Notes: generated from the letters alone by a model not told the origin. A stretch of 64,000 bases of DNA from Pseudomonas gingeri (GCF_013385635.1 NZ_JACAPR010000010.1:682001-746000), one strand, 5' to 3'. Positions 40,921-49,730 are shown, counted from the stretch's first letter. Numbers and translations are program-made.

Positions 40921-42516
40921 TCAATTACCCAGCAGGGCCATGCAGGCTTTTGCCAGGTCATTTGCCTGGCCCGCTGCGCCGCTATGCATCACGATCCGGT
41001 CGGGGCGAACGATCAGCAGCGAATGAGCCGGCAGGCATTTCAGCAGCTCGCCGCTCAAGTCCTCGACCCAATGAGTGTCTGAATGACCCCGTTGGCCACG
41101 CTGGACGATCTGCAGATACCCGCCACCATGAGCCTGCCATTGTTCATGGGTGGCGGGTTCAAGTTGTTGGCGCGGGTCGGTGCCGAAACCGATCAGGGTC
41201 ATTTGATCGCCCAGTACATCGTCACTCAAGACGATTCCGTGGCGCGAATCGCGTACCAGGCATTGGCTCAACAGGCCGCCGACAGGAAGGGACTTCGTCC
41301 TGCGCTGTTGGCTGAACAGTCCCTTCCTGAAACGGTTCTTCGGTTTGATGTCCAGCTCTTCGAACAGCCGGCGTGTGGGCGGGAACAGCGTCAGTGATTT
41401 CATCACCCCATGGATCAACAAGGCGACCAGGGCATTGCGCGGCATCACCGCACGCCCCATCAGTTTCGCCAGATCGATCATCTCCTTGGCATGGGGACGG
41501 CGTTCCTGATCATAGCTGTCGAGTATGCCGGGGGCTGCGCGGTTGTCGAGAACCCAGGCCAGTTTCCAGGCCAGGTTGCACGCGTCCCTCAGCCCGGCCA
41601 CCAATCCCTGGCCGACAAAGGGCGGCGTAATGTGCGCCGCGTCGCCAATCAGAAATACCCGATCCTTTTGAAAACTTTCACAGCATCGCGCGTGGAAGCG
41701 GTACACCGCCGTGCGTTCGATACTCAAGTCGGCAGCCTTTACCCAGGGGGCCAACAGCTGCGCGATGCGATGCGGCTGCTCCATTTCCTCTCGCGTTTCC
41801 CCGGGCTGCAGCATGAACTCCCAGCGTTCCCGGCCGCCGGGCGCGGGCATGTGAGGGGTAGGGCGACGATGATCACAAAGAAACTCGACATGGTCGATCG
41901 CCTGCTCTTCGCGGCCATTGGCATCCACGATCAACCAGTCTTCGGCATAGGTCTGCCCGCTGAAATCCTGGCCAATCAGGTTGCGTACCCGTGACCCCGC
42001 ACCGTCTGCGCCGATCAGGTATCTGGCGTTGACGGTAAATGTCTGGCCATCCTGATCCAGCACAAAGGCTTCCACGTGCTCGCCATGCTGCTGGACATCG
42101 AGCAACTCGTAACCCGTGCACGTGGTGATGCCGGGGTATTGCAGCAACCGGCTGCGCAACGCGTTTTCCAGGTCGGGTTGGTAAAAGGTCACCAGTTTGG
42201 GATGGCCGTCGATGCAGCCGCTGGTATTGGCGCGGCTGAACTGGCCCACCAGTGGACAGTGCATTTTGACTTCGGGAATAACCTGTTTATCGAAGGCGTC
42301 TTCAGGCAGGCCGATCAACTGCAGCATGCGCAAGGCTTCGTTATCCAGGGCAATAGCTCGTGGCATACGCAGTATCTCGTGCTGCCTGTCGATCACCAGG
42401 GCATTGACCTGATAACGCCCGAGCAGGGCCGCCAGCGCAGCACCCACCGGACCGAAGCCGACAATCAGTACGTCAGTCGAGATTGGCAGCGGGGTATTTT
42501 TATTGTTGTTTTCCAT
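40921..42516 (-). CDS. MhpA-like FAD-dependent aromatic hydroxylase
   Basis: 531 residues. FAD-binding motifs of class A flavoprotein hydroxylases are clear: VLIVGFGPVGAALAALLGRY near the N-terminus, the middle YLIGADGAGSRVR and the second FAD motif FLIGDAAHITPPFVGQGLVA. It most resembles 3-(3-hydroxyphenyl)propionate hydroxylase and related phenol hydroxylases, and should add a hydroxyl ortho to an existing one using NAD(P)H and O2, making a catechol for the extradiol enzyme at 36980. The start is ATG at 42516, but no strong ribosome site precedes it. An AT-rich palindromic operator lies at 42585-42615. Confidence 0.87.
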   Translation of the reverse strand: MENNNKNTPLPISTDVLIVGFGPVGAALAALLGRYQVNALVIDRQHEILRMPRAIALDNEALRMLQLIGLPEDAFDKQVIPEVKMHCPLVGQFSRANTSGCIDGHPKLVTFYQPDLENALRSRLLQYPGITTCTGYELLDVQQHGEHVEAFVLDQDGQTFTVNARYLIGADGAGSRVRNLIGQDFSGQTYAEDWLIVDANGREEQAIDHVEFLCDHRRPTPHMPAPGGRERWEFMLQPGETREEMEQPHRIAQLLAPWVKAADLSIERTAVYRFHARCCESFQKDRVFLIGDAAHITPPFVGQGLVAGLRDACNLAWKLAWVLDNRAAPGILDSYDQERRPHAKEMIDLAKLMGRAVMPRNALVALLIHGVMKSLTLFPPTRRLFEELDIKPKNRFRKGLFSQQRRTKSLPVGGLLSQCLVRDSRHGIVLSDDVLGDQMTLIGFGTDPRQQLEPATHEQWQAHGGGYLQIVQRGQRGHSDTHWVEDLSGELLKCLPAHSLLIVRPDRIVMHSGAAGQANDLAKACMALLGN

Positions 42517-42584
42517 GGGAGACCGTGTGATTTCAGCGTCGTTGTGCGAGTTGCCACGATGGGCTCGTCAATTTCATGGGACAA

Positions 42585-42615
42585 TATTCAATATTGAATA
42601 ATAATTCAATATTGG
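42585..42615. promoter_or_regulatory. AT-rich repeated operator upstream of hydroxylase gene
   Basis: TATTCAATATTGAATA (42585-42600) is a perfect 16-bp palindrome, followed by a second TTCAATATTGG copy (42605-42615). It is about 70 bp upstream of the hydroxylase ATG. The rest of the 306-bp gap 42517-42822 shows no gene; a stem-loop lies at 42776-42806. Confidence 0.55.
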
Positions 42616-42775
42616 ATTTATTCTCATAAAATTGCGAGTGCGTGGGTTGCCCACGACCACACTGATCGGCACGGTGCCAAGGGTGTCTGTTCTTGCGGCT
42701 TTTGCATCGGTGCAGGGTTAGCACCAGGAATGTCAGGGGAGGGCTTCGCCGATGATCACCATCGGGCTTCGAGGC

Positions 42776-42806
42776 TTCCAGGCGGGCAGCGGATACCCGC
42801 CTGGAA
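42776..42806. other. Strong stem-loop after the semialdehyde dehydrogenase gene
   Basis: TTCCAGGCGGG and CCCGCCTGGAA pair perfectly around 9 bases, 17 bp after the stop at 42823. No T-run follows on either strand, so it is a 3'-end stabiliser or Rho-linked structure rather than a standard terminator. Confidence 0.5.
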
Positions 42807-42822
42807 AACCCCGGCTCGATCC

Positions 42823-44274
42823 TCAGATGCCGCCCAGGCACATGTATTTGATTTCCAGATAGTCTTCGATCCCGTACCTGGAGCCTTCACGACCCAGCCC
42901 GGAAGATTTCATGCCGCCGAAAGGTGCTGTTTCGGTGGAAATGATGCCGGTGTTGACCCCGATGATTCCGTACTCCAGGGCTTCGGCCACACGGAACACC
43001 CGGGACAGGTCGCGGGCGAAGAAATAGGCCGCCAGGCCGAATTCGGTGTCGTTGGCCTGGGCCACCACGTCCGCTTCGTCGCTGAAGCGGAACAACGGGG
43101 CCAGTGGGCCAAAGGTTTCTTCCCGGGCAACCAGGGCGTCCCTGGGGACGTCCACCAGAATGGTCGGTTCGAAGTAGGTGCCACCGAGCGCGTGGGGTTG
43201 GCCGCCGGCAACTATCCGGGCGCCTTTGCCGACGGCGTCGGCGATGTGTTCCTGGACTTTCAGGACCGCGTTTTCATCAATCAGCGGGCCGGTGGTCGTG
43301 CCTTCATCCAGGCCATTGCCCAGGCGCAGCCTGGCGACGGCGGCCTTCAGCTTGTCGGCGAACTCGTCGTAGACGCTGTCGTGGATATACAGGCGGTTGG
43401 CGCAGACGCAGGTCTGGCCGGCATTGCGGTATTTGGACATCAGGGCGCCTTCGACAGCGGCATCCAGGTCGGCGTCTTCGAACACGATAAACGGTGAGTT
43501 GCCACCGAGTTCGAGAGACACTTTCTTGATGTCCCTGGCGCATTCGGCCATCAATTGGCGGCCGATTTCAGTCGAACCGGTGAACGACAATTTGCGCACG
43601 ATCGGGTTGCCGGTCAGTTCCGCGCCAATCTGTACCGCGGAGCCGGTGACGACGCTGAGCACGCCTTCGGGAATGCCCGCACGCGTGGCCAGCTCCGCCA
43701 GCGCCAAGGCCGAAAATGGCGTCTGGCTGGCCGGCTTGATCACCATGGTGCAACCGGCGGCCAGGGCCGGGCCGACCTTGCGGGTAATCATCGCGCAAGG
43801 GAAATTCCACGGCGTGATGGCGGCTGTCACGCCAATGGGTTGTTTGATCACCAGGAGTCGTTTGTCCGGCTGATGACCCGGAATGATATCGCCATAGACG
43901 CGTTTGCCTTCTTCGGCGAACCATTCGATAAAAGAGGCGGCGTAGGCGATTTCGCCCCGTGCTTCAGCCAGCGGCTTGCCCTGTTCGAGGGTCATCAGGC
44001 GGGCGAGGTCCTCCTGGTTCGCCATGATCAACTCGAACCAGCGACGCAATACCGTCGAGCGGTCCTTGGCCGTCCGGGCGCGCCAGGCGGGCAGGGCTTT
44101 CTCGGCGGCTGCAATGGCGCGGCGGGTTTCCGCGGCGCCCATTTTCGGCACAGCGCCCAGGATCTCGCCTGTCGCCGGGTTGTTCACCTTGATCTGTTGG
44201 CCATTGTCCGCATCGCTCCAGGCACCGGCGATATAGGCTTGTTGGCGGAACAGACTGCTATCTTGCAAATTCAT
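42823..44274 (-). CDS. gabD: NAD(P)-dependent succinate-semialdehyde dehydrogenase
   Basis: 483 residues, the usual GabD length. Motifs: PWNFPCAMITRKVGPALAAG, coenzyme region FTGSTEIGRQL, catalytic Glu in LELGGNSPFIVF and catalytic Cys in NAGQTCVCANR. It oxidises succinate semialdehyde, or a close semialdehyde, to the acid for entry into the TCA cycle. It lies 33 bp after the SDR gene on the same strand, and with the aminotransferase at 49745 it could finish the breakdown of GABA, putrescine or another omega-amino compound. The real substrate may differ, since other gabD-like genes exist in Pseudomonas. Confidence 0.85.
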   Translation of the reverse strand: MNLQDSSLFRQQAYIAGAWSDADNGQQIKVNNPATGEILGAVPKMGAAETRRAIAAAEKALPAWRARTAKDRSTVLRRWFELIMANQEDLARLMTLEQGKPLAEARGEIAYAASFIEWFAEEGKRVYGDIIPGHQPDKRLLVIKQPIGVTAAITPWNFPCAMITRKVGPALAAGCTMVIKPASQTPFSALALAELATRAGIPEGVLSVVTGSAVQIGAELTGNPIVRKLSFTGSTEIGRQLMAECARDIKKVSLELGGNSPFIVFEDADLDAAVEGALMSKYRNAGQTCVCANRLYIHDSVYDEFADKLKAAVARLRLGNGLDEGTTTGPLIDENAVLKVQEHIADAVGKGARIVAGGQPHALGGTYFEPTILVDVPRDALVAREETFGPLAPLFRFSDEADVVAQANDTEFGLAAYFFARDLSRVFRVAEALEYGIIGVNTGIISTETAPFGGMKSSGLGREGSRYGIEDYLEIKYMCLGGI

Positions 44275-44307
44275 ACAGGACTCCAGTGGGGGCAGGTAGG
44301 GGACGAC

Positions 44308-45045
44308 TCAAACGTGCTGGCCGCCGTTGACTTCGATTTCGGCACCGTTGATGTAGGAAGCACCGCTGGTACACAGGAAGTGAATGAGCGACGCCACCTC
44401 TTCGGGCTTGCCGAGCCGGTGCATCGGGATATTGCGTTCGACGATGTCCTGGGTACCCGGGGAAAGGATCGACGTATCGATTTCCCCCGGTGCGATGGCG
44501 TTCACCCGGATGCCGTGCTGGCCGTAGTCATAGGCCATTTCCCGGGTCAAGGCGGACAAGGCGGCTTTTGACGTGGCATAGGCGACGCCGGCAAAGGGAT
44601 GAACCCTGGAGCCGGCAATTGAGGTGACGTTGATGATGGTGCCTCGCGCGGCTTTCAGTTCTTCGAACAGGCCGCGGGCGAGCAGGGCGGTGGAAAACAG
44701 ATTGACGTTGAAGACGCGCATCCAGGTCGCATAGTCGGTTTCCAGGACGCCCAGTCGGCCGCCTTCGGGTCCTTTCGGACTGATCCCCGCATTATCGACA
44801 AACGCATGCAGCTTGCCGTCACCCAGTTTTTCCTTGATCAAGCCGATACTGGCCTCGATGCTGCCGATGTCTTCCAGATCCAGATGGATGTGGTTTTCCT
44901 GGCCGTCCGCCCAAGGACATTCTGCTCCCCAGCTCTGGCGGGAAGCGGTGAATACACGCCAGCCCGCGGCATTGAAGTATTTGACAGTGGCGTGCCCGAT
45001 GCCTCGACTGGCACCTGTCAGCAGCAACGTTTTTTTCTCGCTCAT
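44308..45045 (-). CDS. Short-chain dehydrogenase/reductase
   Basis: 245 residues, classical SDR. Cofactor motif TGASRGIGHA, NAG motif FVDNAGISPKG, catalytic Ser in NVTSIAGSRV and Tyr-x-x-x-Lys in AYATSKAAL. It oxidises or reduces a hydroxy or keto group with NAD(P)(H). It is the first gene of a two-gene operon with the semialdehyde dehydrogenase, under a sigma-70 promoter overlapped by a GntR operator. The substrate is not predictable. Confidence 0.87.
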   Translation of the reverse strand: MSEKKTLLLTGASRGIGHATVKYFNAAGWRVFTASRQSWGAECPWADGQENHIHLDLEDIGSIEASIGLIKEKLGDGKLHAFVDNAGISPKGPEGGRLGVLETDYATWMRVFNVNLFSTALLARGLFEELKAARGTIINVTSIAGSRVHPFAGVAYATSKAALSALTREMAYDYGQHGIRVNAIAPGEIDTSILSPGTQDIVERNIPMHRLGKPEEVASLIHFLCTSGASYINGAEIEVNGGQHV

Positions 45046-45080
45046 GGATCGGATCCTCGATACATCGTTGTTTTGATGCT

Positions 45081-45115
45081 TGATGCATCATGTTTCTAAC
45101 GATGTTCGCTGTCAA
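45081..45115 (-). promoter_or_regulatory. Sigma-70 promoter overlapped by GntR operator
   Basis: On the minus strand a perfect -35 TTGACA (45110-45115), a 17-bp spacer and CATGAT as -10 (45087-45092) precede the SDR gene. The palindrome TGATGCATCA (45081-45090) overlaps the -10, as expected for a repressor site. Confidence 0.65.
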
Positions 45116-45144
45116 CCCATTCTTCCTGCCTTGCGCTCGTCTCC

Positions 45145-45161
45145 CGCGCCTTTCTGGTGCG
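45145..45161. promoter_or_regulatory. Probable NtrC binding site
   Basis: CGCGCCTTTCTGGTGCG fits the NtrC pattern GCACC-N5-GGTGC with one mismatch. It lies about 60 bp upstream of the sigma-54-like promoter at 45215-45231. Confidence 0.5.
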
Positions 45162-45214
45162 CTCATTTTGCTCGGGTTTCATCACACCTGTTCTATGCAC
45201 GGTGGGGTCTGCAA

Positions 45215-45231
45215 TTGGCATGTATTGTGCT
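45215..45231 (+). promoter_or_regulatory. Sigma-54-like promoter of the ABC transporter operon
   Basis: TTGGCATGTATTGTGCT has GG-N10-GC spacing and a good -24; the -12 (GTGCT) has one mismatch to TTGCT. The transcription start should fall near 45242, just ahead of the GntR operator. Confidence 0.6.
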
Positions 45232-45252
45232 GCAATCATGAAGTATAAAACA

Positions 45253-45262
45253 TGATGCATCA
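45253..45262. promoter_or_regulatory. GntR operator, transporter promoter
   Basis: TGATGCATCA, extended to ACATGATGCATCATG, sits just downstream of the predicted transcription start. Identical 10-mers occur at 45081-45090 and 51160-51169. Confidence 0.7.
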
Positions 45263-45338
45263 TGCTTCGAGGTGTGGTTAAAATGAAAACGTGCAAACCC
45301 GAGCTGCAATTTCAGAACAACAAAAAACAGGTGAAGCC

Positions 45339-46430
45339 ATGAATACAGCCTCTCCTTATGTCCGCTTCCGAGGCGTGCAGAAGAGCTATGACGGCGAACA
45401 GTTGGTGGTCAAGAAACTCGATCTGGATATCCAGCGCGGTGAGTTCCTCACGTTGCTCGGCCCTTCGGGGTCGGGGAAAACCACCAGCCTGATGATGCTG
45501 GCGGGTTTTGAAACGCCAACCGAGGGCGAGATCCTGCTCGATGGACAGCCACTGCATACGGTGGCGCCGCATAAGCGCGGGATCGGGATGGTGTTTCAGA
45601 ATTACGCGTTGTTCCCGCACATGACCGTTGCCCGCAACCTGGCGTTTCCATTGCGGGTCAGGCGCCTGGGCAACGCCGATATCGAGCTGAAAGTGAAGCG
45701 TGCCCTGGACATGGTCCAGCTCGGGCATCTGGCTGATCGTTACCCGGCCCAGCTTTCCGGAGGGCAGCAGCAACGTATCGCGCTGGCGCGTGCGCTGGTA
45801 TTCGAGCCGAGCCTGGTGCTGATGGACGAACCCCTGGGCGCCCTGGACAAACAGCTGCGTGAGCAGATGCAACTGGAGATCCGACGCTTGCATCGCCAGT
45901 TGGGTCTGACTGTGGTGTTCGTCACCCATGATCAGGCCGAGGCATTGACCTTGTCCGATCGCGTTGCGGTATTCAACGATGGCGTGATCCAGCAGATCGA
46001 TACCCCGAAAGCGCTTTACGAGCACCCCGGCAATTCTTTCGTCGCCCATTTCATCGGTGAAAACAACGCGCTGCCGGGCACCGTCATTTCCGTGTCAGGG
46101 CCCGAGTGCCGGGTTCGCCTGGCCGACGGTTCCGAGGTCGGCGCCCGCGCCACGACCGCCTTGCCGGTGGGGGCATCGACTTCGTTGTCCATCCGCCCGG
46201 AACGTGTCGGGCTCGACAAGCCGTCGGCGAACAGTCTTCCCGGTCGCATCGAGGAACTGATCTACCTGGGCGATCACGTGCGGGTCAGGCTCAACGTCGC
46301 CGGGCAGAAAGAGTTCACCGCGAAAATCCCCATCGCCGAAATGCAGGACGGCTGGTCCACCGGCATTTCGCTCCCAGTCAGTTGGTTCAGTCACGACGCC
46401 AGCGCGCTTGATCCATTGGTCGTTCATTAA
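45339..46430 (+). CDS. Polyamine/opine-type ABC transporter ATPase (PotA-like)
   Basis: 363 residues from the ATG at 45339 (MNTASPYVRFRGVQKSYDGE). Walker A GPSGSGKT, signature LSGGQQQR, Walker B LVLMDEPLGALD, switch VTHDQAEA, then a C-terminal TOBE-like domain (RPERVGLDKPSANSLPGRIE). It powers the transporter formed with 46485-49669. The operon order ATPase, binding protein, two permeases is normal for this family. Confidence 0.9.
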   Translation: MNTASPYVRFRGVQKSYDGEQLVVKKLDLDIQRGEFLTLLGPSGSGKTTSLMMLAGFETPTEGEILLDGQPLHTVAPHKRGIGMVFQNYALFPHMTVARNLAFPLRVRRLGNADIELKVKRALDMVQLGHLADRYPAQLSGGQQQRIALARALVFEPSLVLMDEPLGALDKQLREQMQLEIRRLHRQLGLTVVFVTHDQAEALTLSDRVAVFNDGVIQQIDTPKALYEHPGNSFVAHFIGENNALPGTVISVSGPECRVRLADGSEVGARATTALPVGASTSLSIRPERVGLDKPSANSLPGRIEELIYLGDHVRVRLNVAGQKEFTAKIPIAEMQDGWSTGISLPVSWFSHDASALDPLVVH

Positions 46431-46484
46431 CGTCGGTCCTTCATAAAAAAGCATTGCCCCAAAACACTGCAGAGGAGCGTTTCC

Positions 46485-47513
46485 ATGTTCAAGAAAATAG
46501 CGGTATTGGTGCTGATGGCTGGCGTGGCGAGCCAGGTACAGGCCCAGCAACTGACAGTGGTGTCCTTCGGTGGACTCAACAAGCAGGCCCAGGAGAAGGC
46601 GTTTTACCAACCCTTCTCCAAAGCGAACAAGGTCGACATCGAGGCCGGTGAGTTCAACGGCGAAATGGCCAAGATCAAGGCCATGGTGGAAACCGGCCAG
46701 GTGGGCTGGGATGTCGTCGAAGTGGAAAGTCCCGAGTTGGTGCGCGGTTGTAGCGAAGGCCTTTTCGAACCGCTGGACTGGTCCAGGCTGGGCGATAAGA
46801 AACAGTTTGTCGATTCGGCGGTAAACGAGTGCGGAGCGGGGATTTTCATCTGGTCCACGGTACTGGCCTACGATGCGAAAAAACTGGCCAGGGCCCCCAC
46901 GGGCTGGGCGGATTTCTGGGACGTGAAAACCTGGCCGGGCAAGCGCGCCCTGCGTAAATCCGCGAAGTTCACCCTGGAAATTGCCTTGCTCGCCGACGGG
47001 GTGTCGCCGGGGCAACTGTACAACGTGCTGGCGACTCCGGAAGGTGTCGACCGGGCGTTCAAGAAGCTCGATCAGATCAAGCCGAATATCCAGTGGTGGG
47101 AAGCCGGCGCGCAACCCATGCAATGGCTGGTTTCCGGTGATGTGGTCATGACCTCGGCCTACAACGGGCGGGTGACGGCGGCGCAGAAAGAAGGCCATCC
47201 GTTCTCGATCGTCTGGAATGGCAGCCTTTACGATCTGGACAGTTGGGCGATCGTCAAGGGTTCGAAGAACAAGGCCCTGGCCGAACAGTTCATTGCCTTT
47301 GCCGGTCGTCCCGAGAACCAGAAAGTGTTCGCCGAGACCATCCCCTATGGCCCGACCAACACCCTGGCCATCGCGCAGATCGACGCCAAGGTACGCCCCG
47401 ATCTGCCCACCGCTCCGGAAAACCTCAAGGGTGCACGCGGTGTGGATACCGAGTTCTGGATCGAGCACGGTGAAGAGTTGGAACAACGATTCAACGCCTG
47501 GGCGGCGAACTAA
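46485..47513 (+). CDS. Polyamine-type periplasmic binding protein (PotD-like)
   Basis: 342 residues, signal peptide MFKKIAVLVLMAGVASQVQA-QQ. Family features are LTVVSFGGLNKQAQEKAFYQ, NGEMAKIKAMVETGQVGWDV, AYDAKKLARAPTGWADFWDV and WWEAGAQPMQWLVSGDVVMT. It binds a cationic amine or amino acid derivative in the periplasm. A stem-loop follows the gene at 47523-47549, which usually raises binding-protein expression over the permeases. Confidence 0.9.
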   Translation: MFKKIAVLVLMAGVASQVQAQQLTVVSFGGLNKQAQEKAFYQPFSKANKVDIEAGEFNGEMAKIKAMVETGQVGWDVVEVESPELVRGCSEGLFEPLDWSRLGDKKQFVDSAVNECGAGIFIWSTVLAYDAKKLARAPTGWADFWDVKTWPGKRALRKSAKFTLEIALLADGVSPGQLYNVLATPEGVDRAFKKLDQIKPNIQWWEAGAQPMQWLVSGDVVMTSAYNGRVTAAQKEGHPFSIVWNGSLYDLDSWAIVKGSKNKALAEQFIAFAGRPENQKVFAETIPYGPTNTLAIAQIDAKVRPDLPTAPENLKGARGVDTEFWIEHGEELEQRFNAWAAN

Positions 47514-47522
47514 TCAGTATCT

Positions 47523-47549
47523 ACCGGCTTCGGTTTTCCTGAAGCCGGT
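47523..47549 (+). other. Intercistronic stem-loop after binding-protein gene
   Basis: ACCGGCTTC and GAAGCCGGT pair perfectly around 9 bases, 10 bp after the binding-protein stop and with no T-run. It likely protects the upstream mRNA from 3' exonucleases. Confidence 0.55.
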
Positions 47550-47573
47550 TCAGCCTCACATCTGGAGACCAGC

Positions 47574-48836
47574 ATGTCAGAAGTCAGCCTGACGGCTATC
47601 GATCACCCCACTGAAAAGTCCTCCTCGCTCAAGCAGCGCCTGCTGCATGCCGAAAGTGCTTATCGCAAACGCTCGATTCTGTTGATCGCGCCGCTGCTGC
47701 TTTTTCTACTGATCAGCTTTGTTTTTCCCATTGGCAACATTCTCTGGAAGAGCCTGGATAATCCGGAGGTCGGCAAGGCCCTGCCGAATACGCTTCAGGC
47801 ATTGCAACACTGGGATGGCAAGGGACTGCCGGAAGAGAAGGTCTTCGCCGCCTTGCTCGGTGATCTGTCCGAAGCCAGGGCCCAGGGTCAGATCCCCGGC
47901 CTGACCAAGCGGCTCGGGTATGAGGACGGCCGCTATCGGACACTGCTCTCGTTGACGTTGCGCAAGTTGCCCGATCCCGGCGCCGAGTCCATCAGCCGGG
48001 CCTTGATCGCGCAATCGACCATGTGGGCGGAGCCCGGCACCTGGCGCAGTATCCAGCGTGCGGGGCGTCCGCTGACCGCCTACTACCTGTTGGCGGCGTT
48101 CGATCGCCAGGTGGATGTGCAGACCGGCAGCATTGTCGAGTTGCCGAAAGGGCAGGCTCTGTACCTGTCGGTGCTGTTGCGCACGTTGTGGATGGCCAGC
48201 GTCGTCACGCTGTTCTGTGTGTTGCTGGGCTATCCGGTGGCGTACTGGCTGGCCAGGCAACCGAGCAGTCGCGCCAACCTGCTGCTGATTATGGTGTTGT
48301 TGCCGTTCTGGACCTCGTTGCTGGTGCGCACGGCGGGTTGGATCGTCCTGCTGCAGAACGGTGGATTGATCAATAGCTCGCTGATCGGGCTCGGTTTGAT
48401 CGAGCAACCGCTGCAACTGGTGTTCAACCGGGTCGGCGTGTACATCTCGATGACCCACATTCTCCTGCCATTCGTGATCCTGCCGTTGTACGCCGTGATG
48501 AAGGGCATCTCGCCCAACTATGTGCGCGCCGCCATTTCTCTGGGCGCCCATCCCTTCAGGGCGTTCTGGTCGGTCTACGTGCCACAGACCTTTGCGGGTG
48601 TGACAGCGGGTGCGCTCCTGGTGTTCATCATGGCGATCGGTTACTACATCACGCCCGCCTTGCTGGGTGGTCCGGGCGATCAGATGCTCAGCTACTTCGT
48701 CGCCTTCTACACCAATACGACGATCAACTGGGGCATGGCGGCCGCCTTGGGCAGCCAGTTGCTGACCATCGTCCTGCTGCTCTATTGGGTGTACTCGCGC
48801 ATCACTCGTCCAGCCAACCCCGCCCAGCGTGCATGA
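47574..48836 (+). CDS. ABC transporter permease (PotB-like)
   Basis: 420 residues, longer than PotB (about 275-285) because of a region of about 130 residues between the first membrane helix (SILLIAPLLLFLLISFVFPI) and the second (LWMASVVTLFCVLLGYPVAY), presumably periplasmic. The EAA loop is VRAAISLGAHPFRAFWSVYV. It forms half of the channel with the next gene. Confidence 0.9.
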   Translation: MSEVSLTAIDHPTEKSSSLKQRLLHAESAYRKRSILLIAPLLLFLLISFVFPIGNILWKSLDNPEVGKALPNTLQALQHWDGKGLPEEKVFAALLGDLSEARAQGQIPGLTKRLGYEDGRYRTLLSLTLRKLPDPGAESISRALIAQSTMWAEPGTWRSIQRAGRPLTAYYLLAAFDRQVDVQTGSIVELPKGQALYLSVLLRTLWMASVVTLFCVLLGYPVAYWLARQPSSRANLLLIMVLLPFWTSLLVRTAGWIVLLQNGGLINSSLIGLGLIEQPLQLVFNRVGVYISMTHILLPFVILPLYAVMKGISPNYVRAAISLGAHPFRAFWSVYVPQTFAGVTAGALLVFIMAIGYYITPALLGGPGDQMLSYFVAFYTNTTINWGMAAALGSQLLTIVLLLYWVYSRITRPANPAQRA

Positions 48837-48844
48837 GGTGTTTG

Positions 48845-49669
48845 ATGAACCATCATTCCACATTGATCGAGCGCCTCTGGGCGCCGGTCTTCAGCGTCTT
48901 CAGTTTCAGCCTGCTGATCTTCCTGGTGGTGCCGATCCTGGTGATCGTGCCCCTGTCTTTCAACGAGGGTTCGTTCCTCAGTTATCCGTTGAGCGGGTTT
49001 TCCCTGCGCTGGTACCAGGAGTTCCTCGGTTCCCAGGAGTGGATGCGGGCACTGCGCAACAGCCTGGTGATCGCGCCGGCCGCGACCTTGCTGGCGACCG
49101 CACTGGGAACCCTGGCGGCGGTCGGCCTGGCGCGTGGGGAGTTTCGCGGCAAGGGCCTGATCATGGCGATTCTGATTTCGCCGATGATCGCGCCCGTGGT
49201 GATCATCGCTGTCGCGCTGTATTTCTTTTTTGCCCAACTGAACCTGCTCAACAGCTACCTGGGATTGGTGCTGGCCCATGCCGCGCTTGGCGTGCCGTTT
49301 GTGGTGATAACGGTCGCGGCCACATTGCAGGGCTATGACCGCAATTTCTCACGTGCCGCGGCAAGCCTGGGGGCGCCCCCGTTCATGGCGTTTCGCAAGG
49401 TGATGCTGCCGCTGATCGCGCCCGGGGTGATCAGTGGCGCCCTGTTCGCGTTCGCCACATCCTTCGATGAGGTGGTGGTCACGCTGTTCCTGGCCAGCCC
49501 CGCGCAGCGCACCCTGCCGATGCAGATGTTCGGCGGCATTCGCGAGAACCTCAATCCGACGATTGCGGCGGCCGCGACCCTGATGGTGGCGGCTTCCGCG
49601 ATCCTGCTGTTGCTGATGGAGTGGCTGCGTCGACGTAATGAAAGGCTGCGCGGGAGCAGTGCCCTCTGA
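48845..49669 (+). CDS. ABC transporter permease (PotC-like)
   Basis: 274 residues from the ATG at 48845 (MNHHSTLIERLWAPVFSVFS). Six membrane helices; EAA loop FSRAAASLGAPPFMAFRKVM. It starts 8 bp after the PotB-like gene and is the last gene of the operon, followed by an intrinsic terminator at 49699-49730. Confidence 0.9.
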   Translation: MNHHSTLIERLWAPVFSVFSFSLLIFLVVPILVIVPLSFNEGSFLSYPLSGFSLRWYQEFLGSQEWMRALRNSLVIAPAATLLATALGTLAAVGLARGEFRGKGLIMAILISPMIAPVVIIAVALYFFFAQLNLLNSYLGLVLAHAALGVPFVVITVAATLQGYDRNFSRAAASLGAPPFMAFRKVMLPLIAPGVISGALFAFATSFDEVVVTLFLASPAQRTLPMQMFGGIRENLNPTIAAAATLMVAASAILLLLMEWLRRRNERLRGSSAL

Positions 49670-49698
49670 GTCGTTGCTATCGCTGAATGGCAGCCACA

Positions 49699-49730
49699 AA
49701 AAAAGGCCTGGTTCATACCAGGCCTTTTTT
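49699..49730. terminator. Bidirectional intrinsic terminator
   Basis: GGCCTGGT and ACCAGGCC pair around TCAT, flanked by six A on the left and six T on the right, so it works for both the rightward transporter operon and the leftward aminotransferase gene. Confidence 0.92.

Noticed and set aside
42776..42806. Intrinsic terminator after gabD
   Set aside because: The stem is strong but no T-run follows on either strand, so it was listed only as a stem-loop.
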